From Clostridiales bacterium (GTDB taxonomy: Bacteria > Bacillota > Clostridia > Christensenellales > Borkfalkiaceae), in contig SVHJ01000004.1 in the NCBI GenBank assembly GCA_015055835.1, positions 1-55,301 on the forward strand: a DNA stretch of 55,301 nt, in the 5' to 3' direction. The notes beneath the pieces were generated by a model that was not told where the DNA came from, did no database searches, and saw nothing but the letters and a program-made list of their open reading frames with translations. How positions within the stretch are numbered: position 1 is the stretch's first letter; each line of letters opens with the position of its first letter. The position numbers were made by a program, and so were the translations under genes. Shown here piece after piece: positions 25,900 through 34,370 of this stretch.

Positions 25900-26988
25900 T
25901 TATCTTAATACACTCTCTAAAGTATCTGCAATATATTTCATATCTTCTTCGTTATAACGTTGATCTATCGGAAGTGCCAATATATTATTTGCAATACTTT
26001 CGCTTACCTCACAAACACCTATAGCCTCATTAGGAATAGGCCATATAACAGGACAATAAACTCCATTTTTTGCAAGTTTTGATTGAATTAAATCTCTATT
26101 TTCAACGAATATAGGAAAATACAAATTTCCAACGCTTGTATAATTATCAATAATTTTTATTTTATTGTTACAAGCCAAGCTACTAATCAATTTTTTTAAC
26201 AAATTAATGTTGTTTATTCTTTTATCTAAAATCTTTAAAAAATCTATTTTCGATAAAATTTTTTCAGACTTTTTACTTATTTTATAAGCATTTTTACTTA
26301 AATCCAACTCTAAACTTGCTTTTTTAAGTATTTCCAAATATTCTTCTTTTAACTTTTTGTTTTTATTTTTTAAATATCGCGATTTTTTTCTCATCGCTTT
26401 TAATCGCATAGAAGAAAAAGTTCCGTCTTTATCAACTTCTTTTTCAAAATCAACTTTATCTTTAGAAAACAATAATCCACCATCTGGTAAACCAACCCAT
26501 TTTCTTATACTTGCTACAATAACATCGGGCATAAACTCACTGTCGTTAACATTGTTTAACGCTACATGTGTTCTATCTTCTAAAAATATCGTTTTATTGT
26601 TTTTTCTTTTTAATTCTTCTAGGTTGTCTTTTGAAATTGGTTCTATTCCAAAATAAGCTTGATATAAAAACACAGTATCTTCCGTTATTTTTTTACAAAC
26701 ATCTTCTAAATCAATAGAAATATCTTCATTAAATTTATAAAAATCTATTTCATATCCGTTCATTAAAAACGGCGATACCATTGATTCGCAACAAAGCGCT
26801 GGCAATAGCACCTTTTTATGCGTTTGTTTATAGAAAATAGCAACCGATTTTAGCGCATCTCTTCCACTACGAAACTTATGTACTTGATAATTTGAATATT
26901 GTTTTTCAAAATAATTACAACCTTTTACAAATACTTGTTTTGTAGAATTATAATCAAACTCACTGCCAATTTCTTTAACAAAACCCAT
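25900..26988 (-). CDS. DegT-like PLP-dependent enzyme, divergent
   Basis: 362 aa with a DegT/aspartate-aminotransferase-type fold. FRSGRDALKSVAIFYK (substrate/PLP phosphate region), EDRTHVALNN, and the probable Schiff-base lysine in VASIRKWVGLPDGG, followed by an inserted Lys-rich helical stretch (~195-240). It is much less like the sugar transaminases than its neighbour at 27644-28843, and the usual HATK/HAVK motif is IRKW. It may aminate a non-sugar substrate, or have another PLP reaction. It overlaps the sugar transferase by one base. Confidence 0.75.
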   Translation of the reverse strand: MGFVKEIGSEFDYNSTKQVFVKGCNYFEKQYSNYQVHKFRSGRDALKSVAIFYKQTHKKVLLPALCCESMVSPFLMNGYEIDFYKFNEDISIDLEDVCKKITEDTVFLYQAYFGIEPISKDNLEELKRKNNKTIFLEDRTHVALNNVNDSEFMPDVIVASIRKWVGLPDGGLLFSKDKVDFEKEVDKDGTFSSMRLKAMRKKSRYLKNKNKKLKEEYLEILKKASLELDLSKNAYKISKKSEKILSKIDFLKILDKRINNINLLKKLISSLACNNKIKIIDNYTSVGNLYFPIFVENRDLIQSKLAKNGVYCPVIWPIPNEAIGVCEVSESIANNILALPIDQRYNEEDMKYIADTLESVLR

Positions 26989-27641
26989 TACTTTACTTCC
27001 TTTTCAGCTTCTTTTAAAGCTTCTACTTGCTTGTTTGCATCAACCTCTTCTTTAGTATCTTTAAAAGTGTTTTCTTTTTTTAGAACAACCACTATGGTCT
27101 TAAAAAACACCTTGATATCCATCCATAAAGTACAATGTTTTGCGTAATAAACGTCGTTTACTATTTTTTGTTTTCCATCAGCATCATTTCTAAAATAAGC
27201 TTGACTATAACCAGTTATACCAGGACGAACAGTTAAAAAAACTCTTTCTTCATCTGTATATTTATCTAACCAATCTTCAGGATCTGGTCTAGGGCCTATA
27301 AAACTCATTTTAAATGTAAGTACGTTTAAAATTTGTGGAAGTTCATCAATAGAAGTTTTTCTCAAAATTTTTCCTATTTTTGTAACTCTCGGATCGTCTT
27401 CTCCATTATATGTAGAACCATCTGCAAGTCTTATGTCCGGCGCATTAACTTTCATAGAACGGAATTTTACCATCTTAAATAGTTTTCCATTTTTACCTAT
27501 TCTTTTTGCCGTATAAAAAATTGGACCACCATCATCTATTTTTATCATAATTCCCACAATAAAAATAATTAAAATTAAAAATGGAAAAGCAATTAATGAT
27601 AATATAAAGTCAAATAATCCTTTAAAAAAATGTTTATACAT
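26988..27641 (-). CDS. Initiating sugar-phosphate transferase (monotopic phosphoglycosyl transferase)
   Basis: 217 aa, a single N-terminal re-entrant/membrane helix (~8-31) and the bacterial sugar transferase core: FKMVKFRSMKVNA, KTSIDELPQILNVL and GPRPDPEDW. PglC-size rather than WbaP-size. It moves a sugar-1-phosphate to undecaprenyl phosphate, the first membrane step of repeat-unit assembly. It overlaps the next gene by one base. The C-terminus adds a Lys/Glu-rich tail. Confidence 0.93.
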   Translation of the reverse strand: MYKHFFKGLFDFILSLIAFPFLILIIFIVGIMIKIDDGGPIFYTAKRIGKNGKLFKMVKFRSMKVNAPDIRLADGSTYNGEDDPRVTKIGKILRKTSIDELPQILNVLTFKMSFIGPRPDPEDWLDKYTDEERVFLTVRPGITGYSQAYFRNDADGKQKIVNDVYYAKHCTLWMDIKVFFKTIVVVLKKENTFKDTKEEVDANKQVEALKEAEKEVK

Positions 27642-27643
27642 GT

Positions 27644-28843
27644 TTATATTTCCTTTATGATTTTTACGTATTTTTCAATAACGTATTCCACTTGTTCATC
27701 CGTTAAACAAGTATGCAATGGTAAAGTTATCTCGTTCTTAAACAAATTGTATGCGTTAGGATAATCTTTAATATCAAATCCTAAATTTTTGTAAGCTGTG
27801 TGCATAGGCAACGGTTTATAATGAACGTTACAAGCAATATCATTTTCTGCCATGTTTATTATAATCTCATTTCTTTTTTCTTCACTTATACCCAACACCC
27901 TAGTTAAATACAAATGACCAGATGATTGATAGTTTTCTGTATAATGATTTAACGTCCATACGCCTAAAGAATGAAAAGCCTCGTCATATTTACTAATAAT
28001 TTCTTTTCTTCTTTTTAACATTTCAGGATATCTTTTTAATTGAGCAAGCCCAATACCACCCATAATATCCGTCATATTACATTTATACCAAGGGCCTTTT
28101 ATATCATATTCCCAAGCCCCTAACTGAGTTTTTGCTAAGGCATCTTTAGACTGACCGTGCAAAGACATTAATTGTAATTGTCTATATATCTCTTCATCTT
28201 CTATTCCATTAATAGTATTCCAAGTTAAAGCCCCACCCTCTCCTGTTGTCAAATTTTTAACAGCATGAAAAGAAAATGATGAAAGGTCTGCAACACTTCC
28301 TACTTTTCTACCTTTATAACTAGCACCAAAAGAATGTGCCGTATCTGCAAGTATAGCAACTCGTCCTATAGCAGATTGCATCTTACTATTAGGCTTAAAA
28401 CATTCTTTTTTTTCTTCTACAATTTTAAAAAGTTTATCATAATCACAAGGCACGCCACCTATATCAACAGGAATAATTGCCTTTGTCTTTTCGTTTATTA
28501 AATCATACAACATATCATAATCCATTTCTGGACTATTTTTTTGACTATCAACAAAAACAATCTTAGCCCCAACGTGACAAACTATTGATGCAGATGCCGT
28601 ATATGTATAAGCAGGAACTATTACTTCATCCCCTTCTTTAATATCTAAAAGTCGTAAAGCCATTTCTGCACAAGCTGTTTGTGAATTTAAACAAACAGTT
28701 CTATTAACATCACAATAAAAAGCAATTTGTTTTTCAAATTCCTTAACTTTTGGTCCAGTTGTTATCCAACCAGACTTTAATACTTCCGTTAATTGATCAA
28801 GTTCTAATTGAGACATATCTGGTGGCGAAAATGATACCTTCAT
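27644..28843 (-). CDS. DegT/DnrJ/EryC1-type sugar aminotransferase
   Basis: 399 aa. PLP motifs: VIVPAYTYTASASIVCHVGA, the aspartate in ADTAHSFGASY and the Schiff-base lysine in SFHAVKNLTTGEGGAL. It is the first gene of the polysaccharide operon, with a GGGAG SD, downstream of the promoter at 28927-28954. Most like UDP-4-amino-sugar transaminases (PglE/PseC-like) that make amino-deoxysugars for the initiating sugar. Only 2 nt separate it from the phosphoglycosyl transferase, which supports that reading. Confidence 0.92.
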   Translation of the reverse strand: MKVSFSPPDMSQLELDQLTEVLKSGWITTGPKVKEFEKQIAFYCDVNRTVCLNSQTACAEMALRLLDIKEGDEVIVPAYTYTASASIVCHVGAKIVFVDSQKNSPEMDYDMLYDLINEKTKAIIPVDIGGVPCDYDKLFKIVEEKKECFKPNSKMQSAIGRVAILADTAHSFGASYKGRKVGSVADLSSFSFHAVKNLTTGEGGALTWNTINGIEDEEIYRQLQLMSLHGQSKDALAKTQLGAWEYDIKGPWYKCNMTDIMGGIGLAQLKRYPEMLKRRKEIISKYDEAFHSLGVWTLNHYTENYQSSGHLYLTRVLGISEEKRNEIIINMAENDIACNVHYKPLPMHTAYKNLGFDIKDYPNAYNLFKNEITLPLHTCLTDEQVEYVIEKYVKIIKEI

Positions 28844-28909
28844 TGCTTTTCTCCCTTAATAATTTTAATAGTAATTGAACAAAGTATTATATATTAATAT
28901 ATAATTATC

Positions 28910-28939
28910 ATATTATATCATTTTATATTATATCATTTT
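28910..28939. repeat. Perfect 15-bp tandem duplication in the operon promoter
   Basis: The 15-mer ATATTATATCATTTT occurs at 28910-28924 and again at 28925-28939 without a mismatch. Each copy carries a TATAAT on the minus strand (28912-28917 and 28927-28932). Only the distal one has a correctly spaced -35. Confidence 0.9.
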
Positions 28940-28954
28940 ACATGGAAATGTCAA
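28927..28954 (-). promoter_or_regulatory. Sigma-A promoter of the polysaccharide operon
   Basis: TTGACA (28949-28954) and TATAAT (28927-28932) with a 16-bp spacer. About 75 nt of AT-rich leader then leads to the start at 28843. The leader has no convincing terminator-like hairpin, so no attenuation is seen. Confidence 0.8.
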
Positions 28955-29051
28955 TACTGCTTTTTTATTAAAAATATCGCGAAAAACAGCCTTTTTTATT
29001 CATTTTTTATCACAAAAATACGATTATTAATTTTTACTATTTTTAAAAAAT

Positions 29052-29087
29052 AAAAAAACCAACAAACTTCTAATAATTTGTTGGTTT
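29052..29087 (-). terminator. Intrinsic terminator upstream of the polysaccharide operon
   Basis: 11-bp perfect stem AAACCAACAAA (29056-29066) / TTTGTTGGTTT (29077-29087), with a long T run on the minus strand. It ends the thyA-folA-mrp transcript before the operon promoter. Confidence 0.85.
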
Positions 29088-29142
29088 TATCATGTTTTTA
29101 TTAATATTTAAGTTCAAATCCGTCGCTTTTCAAAAAGATAAT

Positions 29143-29580
29143 TTAGTTATTCTTTATATATTCTTCTAAAATTTCGGCGGCATCGGAAACTAAGTCACCA
29201 CAAGCACGTTTTTTGTAGTACTCTTCCGTTCTTTTTTCTGGCTCAAAGCCTGATGGCTTTTGATTTATTAGTTCTTTGCAAATATAACTGCCGTTTTTAG
29301 CCTTAAACTCCCCTACCACTTCTTGAATTCTTTTGTAATGTGCAGCTTTGCCTTCGTGGTCGGTTTCCCCTGTATAGCCGTATTTTAAGCCTAAAATGAT
29401 AGCCATACCACTTACTGCGCCACAGACTTCACGAAGTCTACCAAGCCCACCACCAAAAGAAGATGCAACCTTTAACAAAGTAGTTTCATCAAGACCTACT
29501 TCTTCCTTAAATGCTAAACAAACGGCTTGTGCGCAGTTGTATCCTTTTAGAAAATATTCTTTTGCTAGTTTACCTTTCAT
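29143..29580 (-). CDS. C-GCAxxG-C-C family redox protein
   Basis: 145 aa. Conserved cysteines arranged as C...CGAxxG: NCAQAVCLAF at ~15, CGAVSGMAIILG at ~53, then the later YICKELI and RACGDLV cysteines, fitting the C_GCAxxG_C_C family. These small proteins are thought to bind a cofactor or act in redox chemistry in anaerobes. It lies 7 nt past the mrp gene and ends the operon. Its exact function is unknown. Confidence 0.85.
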   Translation of the reverse strand: MKGKLAKEYFLKGYNCAQAVCLAFKEEVGLDETTLLKVASSFGGGLGRLREVCGAVSGMAIILGLKYGYTGETDHEGKAAHYKRIQEVVGEFKAKNGSYICKELINQKPSGFEPEKRTEEYYKKRACGDLVSDAAEILEEYIKNN

Positions 29581-29587
29581 ATCTATA

Positions 29588-30400
29588 TTATAACTCTAAA
29601 ATAGTTTGAACGGCTAAATTCATAAAATTAGCGTTAACGTGTTCAATTTTGCCTTGGTCAACAAGTTTAGCAATAGATGGGTCAAGTGGCATTCTTGCTA
29701 AAACTTTTAAGTCAAAGTCAGTTGCAACTTCATCTACCTTGCTAGTGCCGAATAATTCCATTTCCTTACCACATTCAGGGCATTTAATATAACTCATATT
29801 TTCTACTACGCCTAGAATAGGAATATTCATCATATTAGCCATTTTAACAGCCTTTTCAACTATCATTGAAACAAGTTCTTGTGGAGAAGTTACGATAATA
29901 ATGCCGTCAAGTGGAATTGATTGGAAAACGGTTAGAGGAACGTCGCCCGTTCCTGGAGGCATATCAACGAACATATAGTCTACTTCGCCCCAAATAACGT
30001 CCGTCCAGAATTGCTTAACCATACCAGCGATAACTGGTCCACGCCATAAAACTGGGTCGTTTTCATTTTCAAGTAGTAGGTTTGAAGATATAACTTTTGT
30101 ACCTAACATACTTTCTTTTGGATAAATACCAAGGTCAGAGCCTTCAGCATAACCTTTAATACCAAACATTTTTGGAACTGAAGGTCCTGTAATATCAGCA
30201 TCTAAAACGCCAACCTTTTTACCCGTTTTGCTTACTAATGAAGCAAGTAAGCCTGTAACAAGTGATTTACCAACGCCACCTTTACCACTTACTATGCCGA
30301 TTACTTTTTTAACTTTTGATAATTCGTTTAATTCTGCAAGTAAACTCTTTTCTTCACACTTTGATGAGCAATTACTGCAATCATGATTACATTCTGCCAT
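29588..30400 (-). CDS. Mrp/NBP35-family iron-sulfur carrier ATPase
   Basis: 270 aa. Deviant Walker A GKGGVGKSLV at ~39-48, DADITGPSVPKMFG, YMFVDMPPGTGDVPL, and a C-terminal CPECGKEM CxxC that holds a bridging 4Fe-4S cluster. The short N-terminal extension has four cysteines (CNHDCSNCSSKC), as in anaerobe Mrp proteins. It inserts or carries Fe-S clusters. Forms an operon with folA, thyA and the C-GCAxxG-C-C gene. Confidence 0.93.
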   Translation of the reverse strand: MAECNHDCSNCSSKCEEKSLLAELNELSKVKKVIGIVSGKGGVGKSLVTGLLASLVSKTGKKVGVLDADITGPSVPKMFGIKGYAEGSDLGIYPKESMLGTKVISSNLLLENENDPVLWRGPVIAGMVKQFWTDVIWGEVDYMFVDMPPGTGDVPLTVFQSIPLDGIIIVTSPQELVSMIVEKAVKMANMMNIPILGVVENMSYIKCPECGKEMELFGTSKVDEVATDFDLKVLARMPLDPSIAKLVDQGKIEHVNANFMNLAVQTILEL

Positions 30401-30417
30401 TTTTAGGTCTCCTTTAT

Positions 30418-30918
30418 CTAGAATTTAAGTACTTTATTATTTTTATAAGTCGTAAATTTTATATCGTAATTTTCCGTTTTGATAGTTTCCCCTTCAAAAA
30501 CCATTTCAAAATTATCTAATTTATCTAAATTTTCAAAGAAAACTTCTGCATTACCGTCTGCTAAAACTTTTGTTACCAAAATTTCTTCACAGTAAGGGAG
30601 CATCGTTCTATAAAACATTGCGCCACCAACGATATAAATATCTTCCGTATTATATTTTTTTAGTTCAACGGACAATTCTTCTAAACTTTCAACTATAGTA
30701 CAGTCATCTCTCTTTTCGCCACCTGGGTATAAAACGATATTAACCCTTTTTTTAAGTGGATTACCGTTAGGGAAAGACTTTAAGGTATTGCTACCCATTA
30801 CGATAACTTTATCTAAAGTTGTCCTTCTAAAAAACGCCATATCTTCAGGGATATTAAAAAGTAGGTCGTTGTTTTTGCCTATTCCCCATTTTTCATCTAC
30901 GGCAACTATTGCTTTCAT
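30418..30918 (-). CDS. folA: Dihydrofolate reductase
   Basis: 166 aa. IVAVDEKWGIGKNNDLLFNIPEDMAFFRRTT at the N-terminus (folate and NADPH site), VIMGSNTLKS, YIVGGAMFYRTMLPYC and a C-terminal EVFFENL. Standard length and complete motifs. It regenerates tetrahydrofolate consumed by thymidylate synthase; its start overlaps the thyA stop by one base. The window also carries a THF-regulated folate importer (40514). Confidence 0.96.
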   Translation of the reverse strand: MKAIVAVDEKWGIGKNNDLLFNIPEDMAFFRRTTLDKVIVMGSNTLKSFPNGNPLKKRVNIVLYPGGEKRDDCTIVESLEELSVELKKYNTEDIYIVGGAMFYRTMLPYCEEILVTKVLADGNAEVFFENLDKLDNFEMVFEGETIKTENYDIKFTTYKNNKVLKF

Positions 30919-31748
30919 TATACTGCTACCTCAAACTTGTCCTCAATTTTATTGTATTCATAACCTTCTAATTTGAAATCGTCAACAGTAAAGTCGTAAA
31001 AGTTCTTTACTTCAGGGTTGATTATTAGTTTTGGTGCTTCAAATTGTGGATTTTTAAGCATCTTTTCAATAATAGGAATATGTCTGTCGTAAAGGTGCGC
31101 ATCGGCAATTACGTGAACTAATTCCCCAACTTTTAGGTTAGAAACTTGCGCAAACATCATAAGTAGTGCTGCGTATTGAACAACGTTCCAGTTGTTTGCA
31201 ACGGCAACGTCGTTAGAACGTTGGTTTAATATACCGTTTAATGTGTCGCCTGAAACGTTAAAAGTCATTGAATATGCGCAAGGATATAAGTGCATTTCGT
31301 GTAAGTCTTCAAAATTATAAAGGTTGGTCATAATTCTTCTTGAAGCAGGGTTGTGTTTTAGGTCGTATAAAACCCTATCAACTTGGTCAAACTCACCTTC
31401 TTTATACTTGTGCTTTTGCGCTAATTGATAGCCGTATGCTTTACCTATTGAACCCGTTTCATCTGCCCAACTGTCCCAAATATGACTGTTTAGGTCGTTA
31501 ATATTGTTTGACTTTTTTTGCCATATCCATAAAATTTCATCAATGGCTGACTTAAAAGCCGTTCTTCTTAAAGTTAAAATAGGAAATTCTTTCGTTAAGT
31601 CGTATCTATTTACGATACAAAACTTTTTAACGGTGTGTGCAGGCGTGCCGTCAAGCCATCTTGGTCTAACTTCTTTGTCGGTATCCCAATACCCGTTTTC
31701 TAAAATATCTTTACAATTTTCAATAAAAACTTTATCTGCGTAACTCAT
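30918..31748 (-). CDS. thyA: Thymidylate synthase
   Basis: 276 aa. Contains RTAFKSAIDEILWIWQKKS, the catalytic-cysteine segment LYPCAYSMTFNV (cysteine in YPCAYS), LNQRSNDVAVANNWNVVQYA and HVIADAHLYDRHIPI. ThyA type rather than the flavin-dependent ThyX. Makes dTMP with methylene-THF. It lies 22 nt after the TM1266-like gene. Confidence 0.96.
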   Translation of the reverse strand: MSYADKVFIENCKDILENGYWDTDKEVRPRWLDGTPAHTVKKFCIVNRYDLTKEFPILTLRRTAFKSAIDEILWIWQKKSNNINDLNSHIWDSWADETGSIGKAYGYQLAQKHKYKEGEFDQVDRVLYDLKHNPASRRIMTNLYNFEDLHEMHLYPCAYSMTFNVSGDTLNGILNQRSNDVAVANNWNVVQYAALLMMFAQVSNLKVGELVHVIADAHLYDRHIPIIEKMLKNPQFEAPKLIINPEVKNFYDFTVDDFKLEGYEYNKIEDKFEVAV

Positions 31749-31770
31749 AATCTTTCTCCCTTATATAAAA

Positions 31771-32010
31771 TTACTTTGTTTGTAATACTTTTGCTGATAC
31801 ACCGTCTATCATACCTAACTTGCCTGATAAACTGTTGATAATTTCTGCCGTAGCATCTAAAACTACGCTAATTACAGAAACGTTTCTTGTCTTGTACGGA
31901 ATACCTAACCTTCCTACGATATAATCACGAAAATCGTGTAAAAGAGCGTTTACTCTTTCAACTGAATCGTAATTTTCAACTAGTATTGCTATTACGGCTA
32001 CTTTATTCAT
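31771..32010 (-). CDS. TM1266-type iron-only hydrogenase system putative regulator
   Basis: 79 aa ferredoxin-like alpha/beta protein. NKVAVIAILVENYDSVERVNALLHDF and RNVSVISVVLDATAEIINSLSGKLG match small TM1266-like ACT-fold proteins that usually accompany [FeFe]-hydrogenase maturation genes. No such genes are in this window, so it may act at a distance, or do something else. SigK stops 9 nt upstream. Confidence 0.8.
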   Translation of the reverse strand: MNKVAVIAILVENYDSVERVNALLHDFRDYIVGRLGIPYKTRNVSVISVVLDATAEIINSLSGKLGMIDGVSAKVLQTK

Positions 32011-32019
32011 ACTTCTCCT

Positions 32020-32715
32020 TTAGAAAAATTCGCCTAATTTTATTTTTTGGCGCAACTTTTCTATTGCGTGTTTTTCTATTCTTGATATATACGAACGGGA
32101 TATTTTAAGAAAGGAAGCGACCTCTCTTTGAGCGTAGCATTTGCCACCTTTTAGCCCGTAACGAAGACATATTATTTTAAATTCTCTATCCGTTAATATT
32201 TCTTTTATCCTTTCTACTAACTTTTGCCCTTCTAACTTGCTTTCTACCTTTTCAAAAACCGACTGATCTTTGTCTGAAAGTAGGTCGATTAAGGAAAGTT
32301 CATTTCCATCTTTATCAAGCCCGACAACGTCAGATAAAGATAGGTTGTTTTTATGCTTTTTATTAGAGCGAAGAAGCATTAAAATTTCATTTTCAATACA
32401 CCTTGCCGTATAAGTAGCAAGCGAAGTTCCTTTCTTTTCTTCATAAGTATTTACAGCTTTTATTAACCCTATACTACCTACCGATAAAAGGTCGTCAAGT
32501 TCAGCCGAGCCGTTATACTTTTTTGCTATGTGAGCAACTAATCTAAGGTTATGGCTAACTAATTTGTCGGTTGCCTTTTTATCCCCTAGTTTTACTAATC
32601 TTAAACACTCTTTTTCCTCTTCAATTGATAGTGGTTTTGGAAAACTACCAGAATAAATACTACCCGTGAAAAAGAAAATTCTACCAAGTAATGAAAAAAT
32701 TGCATCTAAAAACAT
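32020..32715 (-). CDS. sigK: Sporulation sigma factor SigK
   Basis: 231 aa. N-terminal hydrophobic stretch (1-22) like a pro-sequence, then SFPKPLSIEEEKECL as in SigK, region 2 DDLLSVGSIGLIKAV and RCIENEILMLLRSNKK, and region 4 LKISRSYISRIEKHAIEKL. SigK directs late mother-cell gene expression. The gene is continuous, so no skin-type interruption is present. It is intact, which suggests the organism can form endospores, along with SpoVB- and YlmC/YmxH-like genes here. Confidence 0.92.
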   Translation of the reverse strand: MFLDAIFSLLGRIFFFTGSIYSGSFPKPLSIEEEKECLRLVKLGDKKATDKLVSHNLRLVAHIAKKYNGSAELDDLLSVGSIGLIKAVNTYEEKKGTSLATYTARCIENEILMLLRSNKKHKNNLSLSDVVGLDKDGNELSLIDLLSDKDQSVFEKVESKLEGQKLVERIKEILTDREFKIICLRYGLKGGKCYAQREVASFLKISRSYISRIEKHAIEKLRQKIKLGEFF

Positions 32716-32779
32716 AAATCAAACTCCTTACTGTTTTAAGTTATGTTTTTAGTTTTTGTTTTAAGCCTTACTGCTTGGT

Positions 32780-33574
32780 CTATTTTATATTAAGAAATTT
32801 TTTTAGGTTTTTTGCCAAAATCATTTCTTGTTCTTCTTTAGTTAAGTCAATACTAAAAAACCTTTTTAACTCTTCCTTTTCGTTCCACATTGGATAGTCT
32901 GAGCCGTAAAAGAAACGATGTGCGCCAAAAGTTTTTATTAATTCTTTTGCCCTTTCTTTATCTAAATATTCTAGGCTTGAAGAAGTATCAAAGTAAACGT
33001 TGTTTAAGTCTTTTAACACATCTACCTTGTCCCAAACGCTATAACCACCAAAATGCGCTGCAATAAAGTTTAGTTTAGTATACTTTTTTGCCATTTTAGA
33101 AAGTCTAATAGGCTCAGAAAACTGATATCTTTTATCCCCCATATGAAGTAGAAGAGGGAGATTGTACTTTTCTAAAACCCTATAAATTCTTTCAGCCCTT
33201 TCTTCATCAAGGTAAAATTTTTGAAAGTCTGGATGAAGTTTTACCCCTAAAAAGCCGTTTAAGGTAGCCCACTTAACTTCCTTTTCTATTTCTTCTTCCG
33301 TTAAGTCAGGATGAAGGGTGCAAAAACCGATAAAGTTAGGATGTTTTTTTAATTCTTCTAACAAAAATTCGTTTATAACGTGTACTTGGTGCATTGTTGT
33401 TGCTACGCTATGCACTAAAAAGTAAGAAATTTTGTCCCCGTCTTCTTGATTTATTAAGTTTTCACTAGTGCCGTTTAAGTCCATATCGATATTATAAAAA
33501 TCGCCTATTGCTTGTACGGCTTTTAACGCAATTTTAGTTGGGTAGATATGCGTGTGTGCGTCTATTATTTCCAT
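32780..33574 (-). CDS. Amidohydrolase-family metal-dependent hydrolase
   Basis: 264 aa TIM-barrel protein. HxH motif in IIDAHTHIYP at the N-terminus, GVKLHPDFQKF, LPLLLHMGDKRYQF, FIAAHFGGYSVWDK and the terminal metal Asp in FYGSDYPMWN. Resembles amidohydrolase_2/TatD-like proteins. Substrate unknown. It lies 1 nt downstream of proC, so it may be co-transcribed with the proline genes. Confidence 0.85.
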   Translation of the reverse strand: MEIIDAHTHIYPTKIALKAVQAIGDFYNIDMDLNGTSENLINQEDGDKISYFLVHSVATTMHQVHVINEFLLEELKKHPNFIGFCTLHPDLTEEEIEKEVKWATLNGFLGVKLHPDFQKFYLDEERAERIYRVLEKYNLPLLLHMGDKRYQFSEPIRLSKMAKKYTKLNFIAAHFGGYSVWDKVDVLKDLNNVYFDTSSSLEYLDKERAKELIKTFGAHRFFYGSDYPMWNEKEELKRFFSIDLTKEEQEMILAKNLKKFLNIK

Positions 33575-33575
33575 T

Positions 33576-34370
33576 TTAGTCTTTTTTACCTAGTTCTTTA
33601 CTTCTATTAGCGCAAGATGATGCGCAGTCGTCTATAATTTTTAATAAATTATTGTCTTCAAATTCTTTAAGTCCTGCAAGCGTTGTGCCACCTTTACTAC
33701 ACACGTCGCTGATTAGTTCATCAATACTTTTATTTTGACTTTCTATCATTTTTGCAGAGCCGATAATTGACTGAATAAGCACTTTTTTAGCAACCTTTTC
33801 ATCAATACCCCTTTTTACACTACTTTCTAAAAAGCCTTTGTAAAAATAGTATTGATATGCTGTAAAACTGCCACCGATTGGAATTATATCATCCATTTGA
33901 TTTTCATCAATTTCTATAACCTTTCCTATCGTTTCAAATATTTTTAATACTAAACTTTTATCTTCTTCAGTTAAAAAACTGTTAAAGCAAACAACTGAAC
34001 TTGCTTCACCTATTAATGCTGCCGTGTTTGGCATTGCTCTTGCAACTTTTACACTACCTAAATAATCTTCTATAAAAGAAGTGGTTATGCCTGCTGCAAT
34101 CGTTATAATAAGTTTACCGTCTACTTGCCCACGCAAATTTTCTAAAACAAAAGCAAAATCTTGTGGTTTTACAGCAAGCAAAATAACGTCAACTTCCTTA
34201 CACAAAGGAGTTAAAGAGGCAACTACGTTTATGCCCTCTCTAATAAAATTCAATCTTATTTTTTCGTCCTTTTCACAAACAAAAATATCTTTTGTATTAA
34301 AGATTTTACCTTCTACGCCGTATAAAATGCTACTGCCCATTTTACCACAGCCGATAAACCCTATTTTCAT
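33576..34370 (-). CDS. proC: Pyrroline-5-carboxylate reductase
   Basis: 264 aa. N-terminal NAD(P) fold IGFIGCGKMGSSILYG, VDVILLAVKPQDF, IITIAAGITTSFIEDYLG, RAMPNTAALIGE and C-terminal VCSKGGTTLAGLKEFE. Final step of proline synthesis. Overlaps proA by 4 nt. Together with proA and proB this is a complete proline pathway. Confidence 0.96.
   Translation of the reverse strand: MKIGFIGCGKMGSSILYGVEGKIFNTKDIFVCEKDEKIRLNFIREGINVVASLTPLCKEVDVILLAVKPQDFAFVLENLRGQVDGKLIITIAAGITTSFIEDYLGSVKVARAMPNTAALIGEASSVVCFNSFLTEEDKSLVLKIFETIGKVIEIDENQMDDIIPIGGSFTAYQYYFYKGFLESSVKRGIDEKVAKKVLIQSIIGSAKMIESQNKSIDELISDVCSKGGTTLAGLKEFEDNNLLKIIDDCASSCANRSKELGKKD

Noticed and set aside
32020..32715. A skin-type insertion in sigK
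   Set aside because: The reading frame is continuous from the N-terminal pro-sequence through region 4, so the gene is not interrupted.
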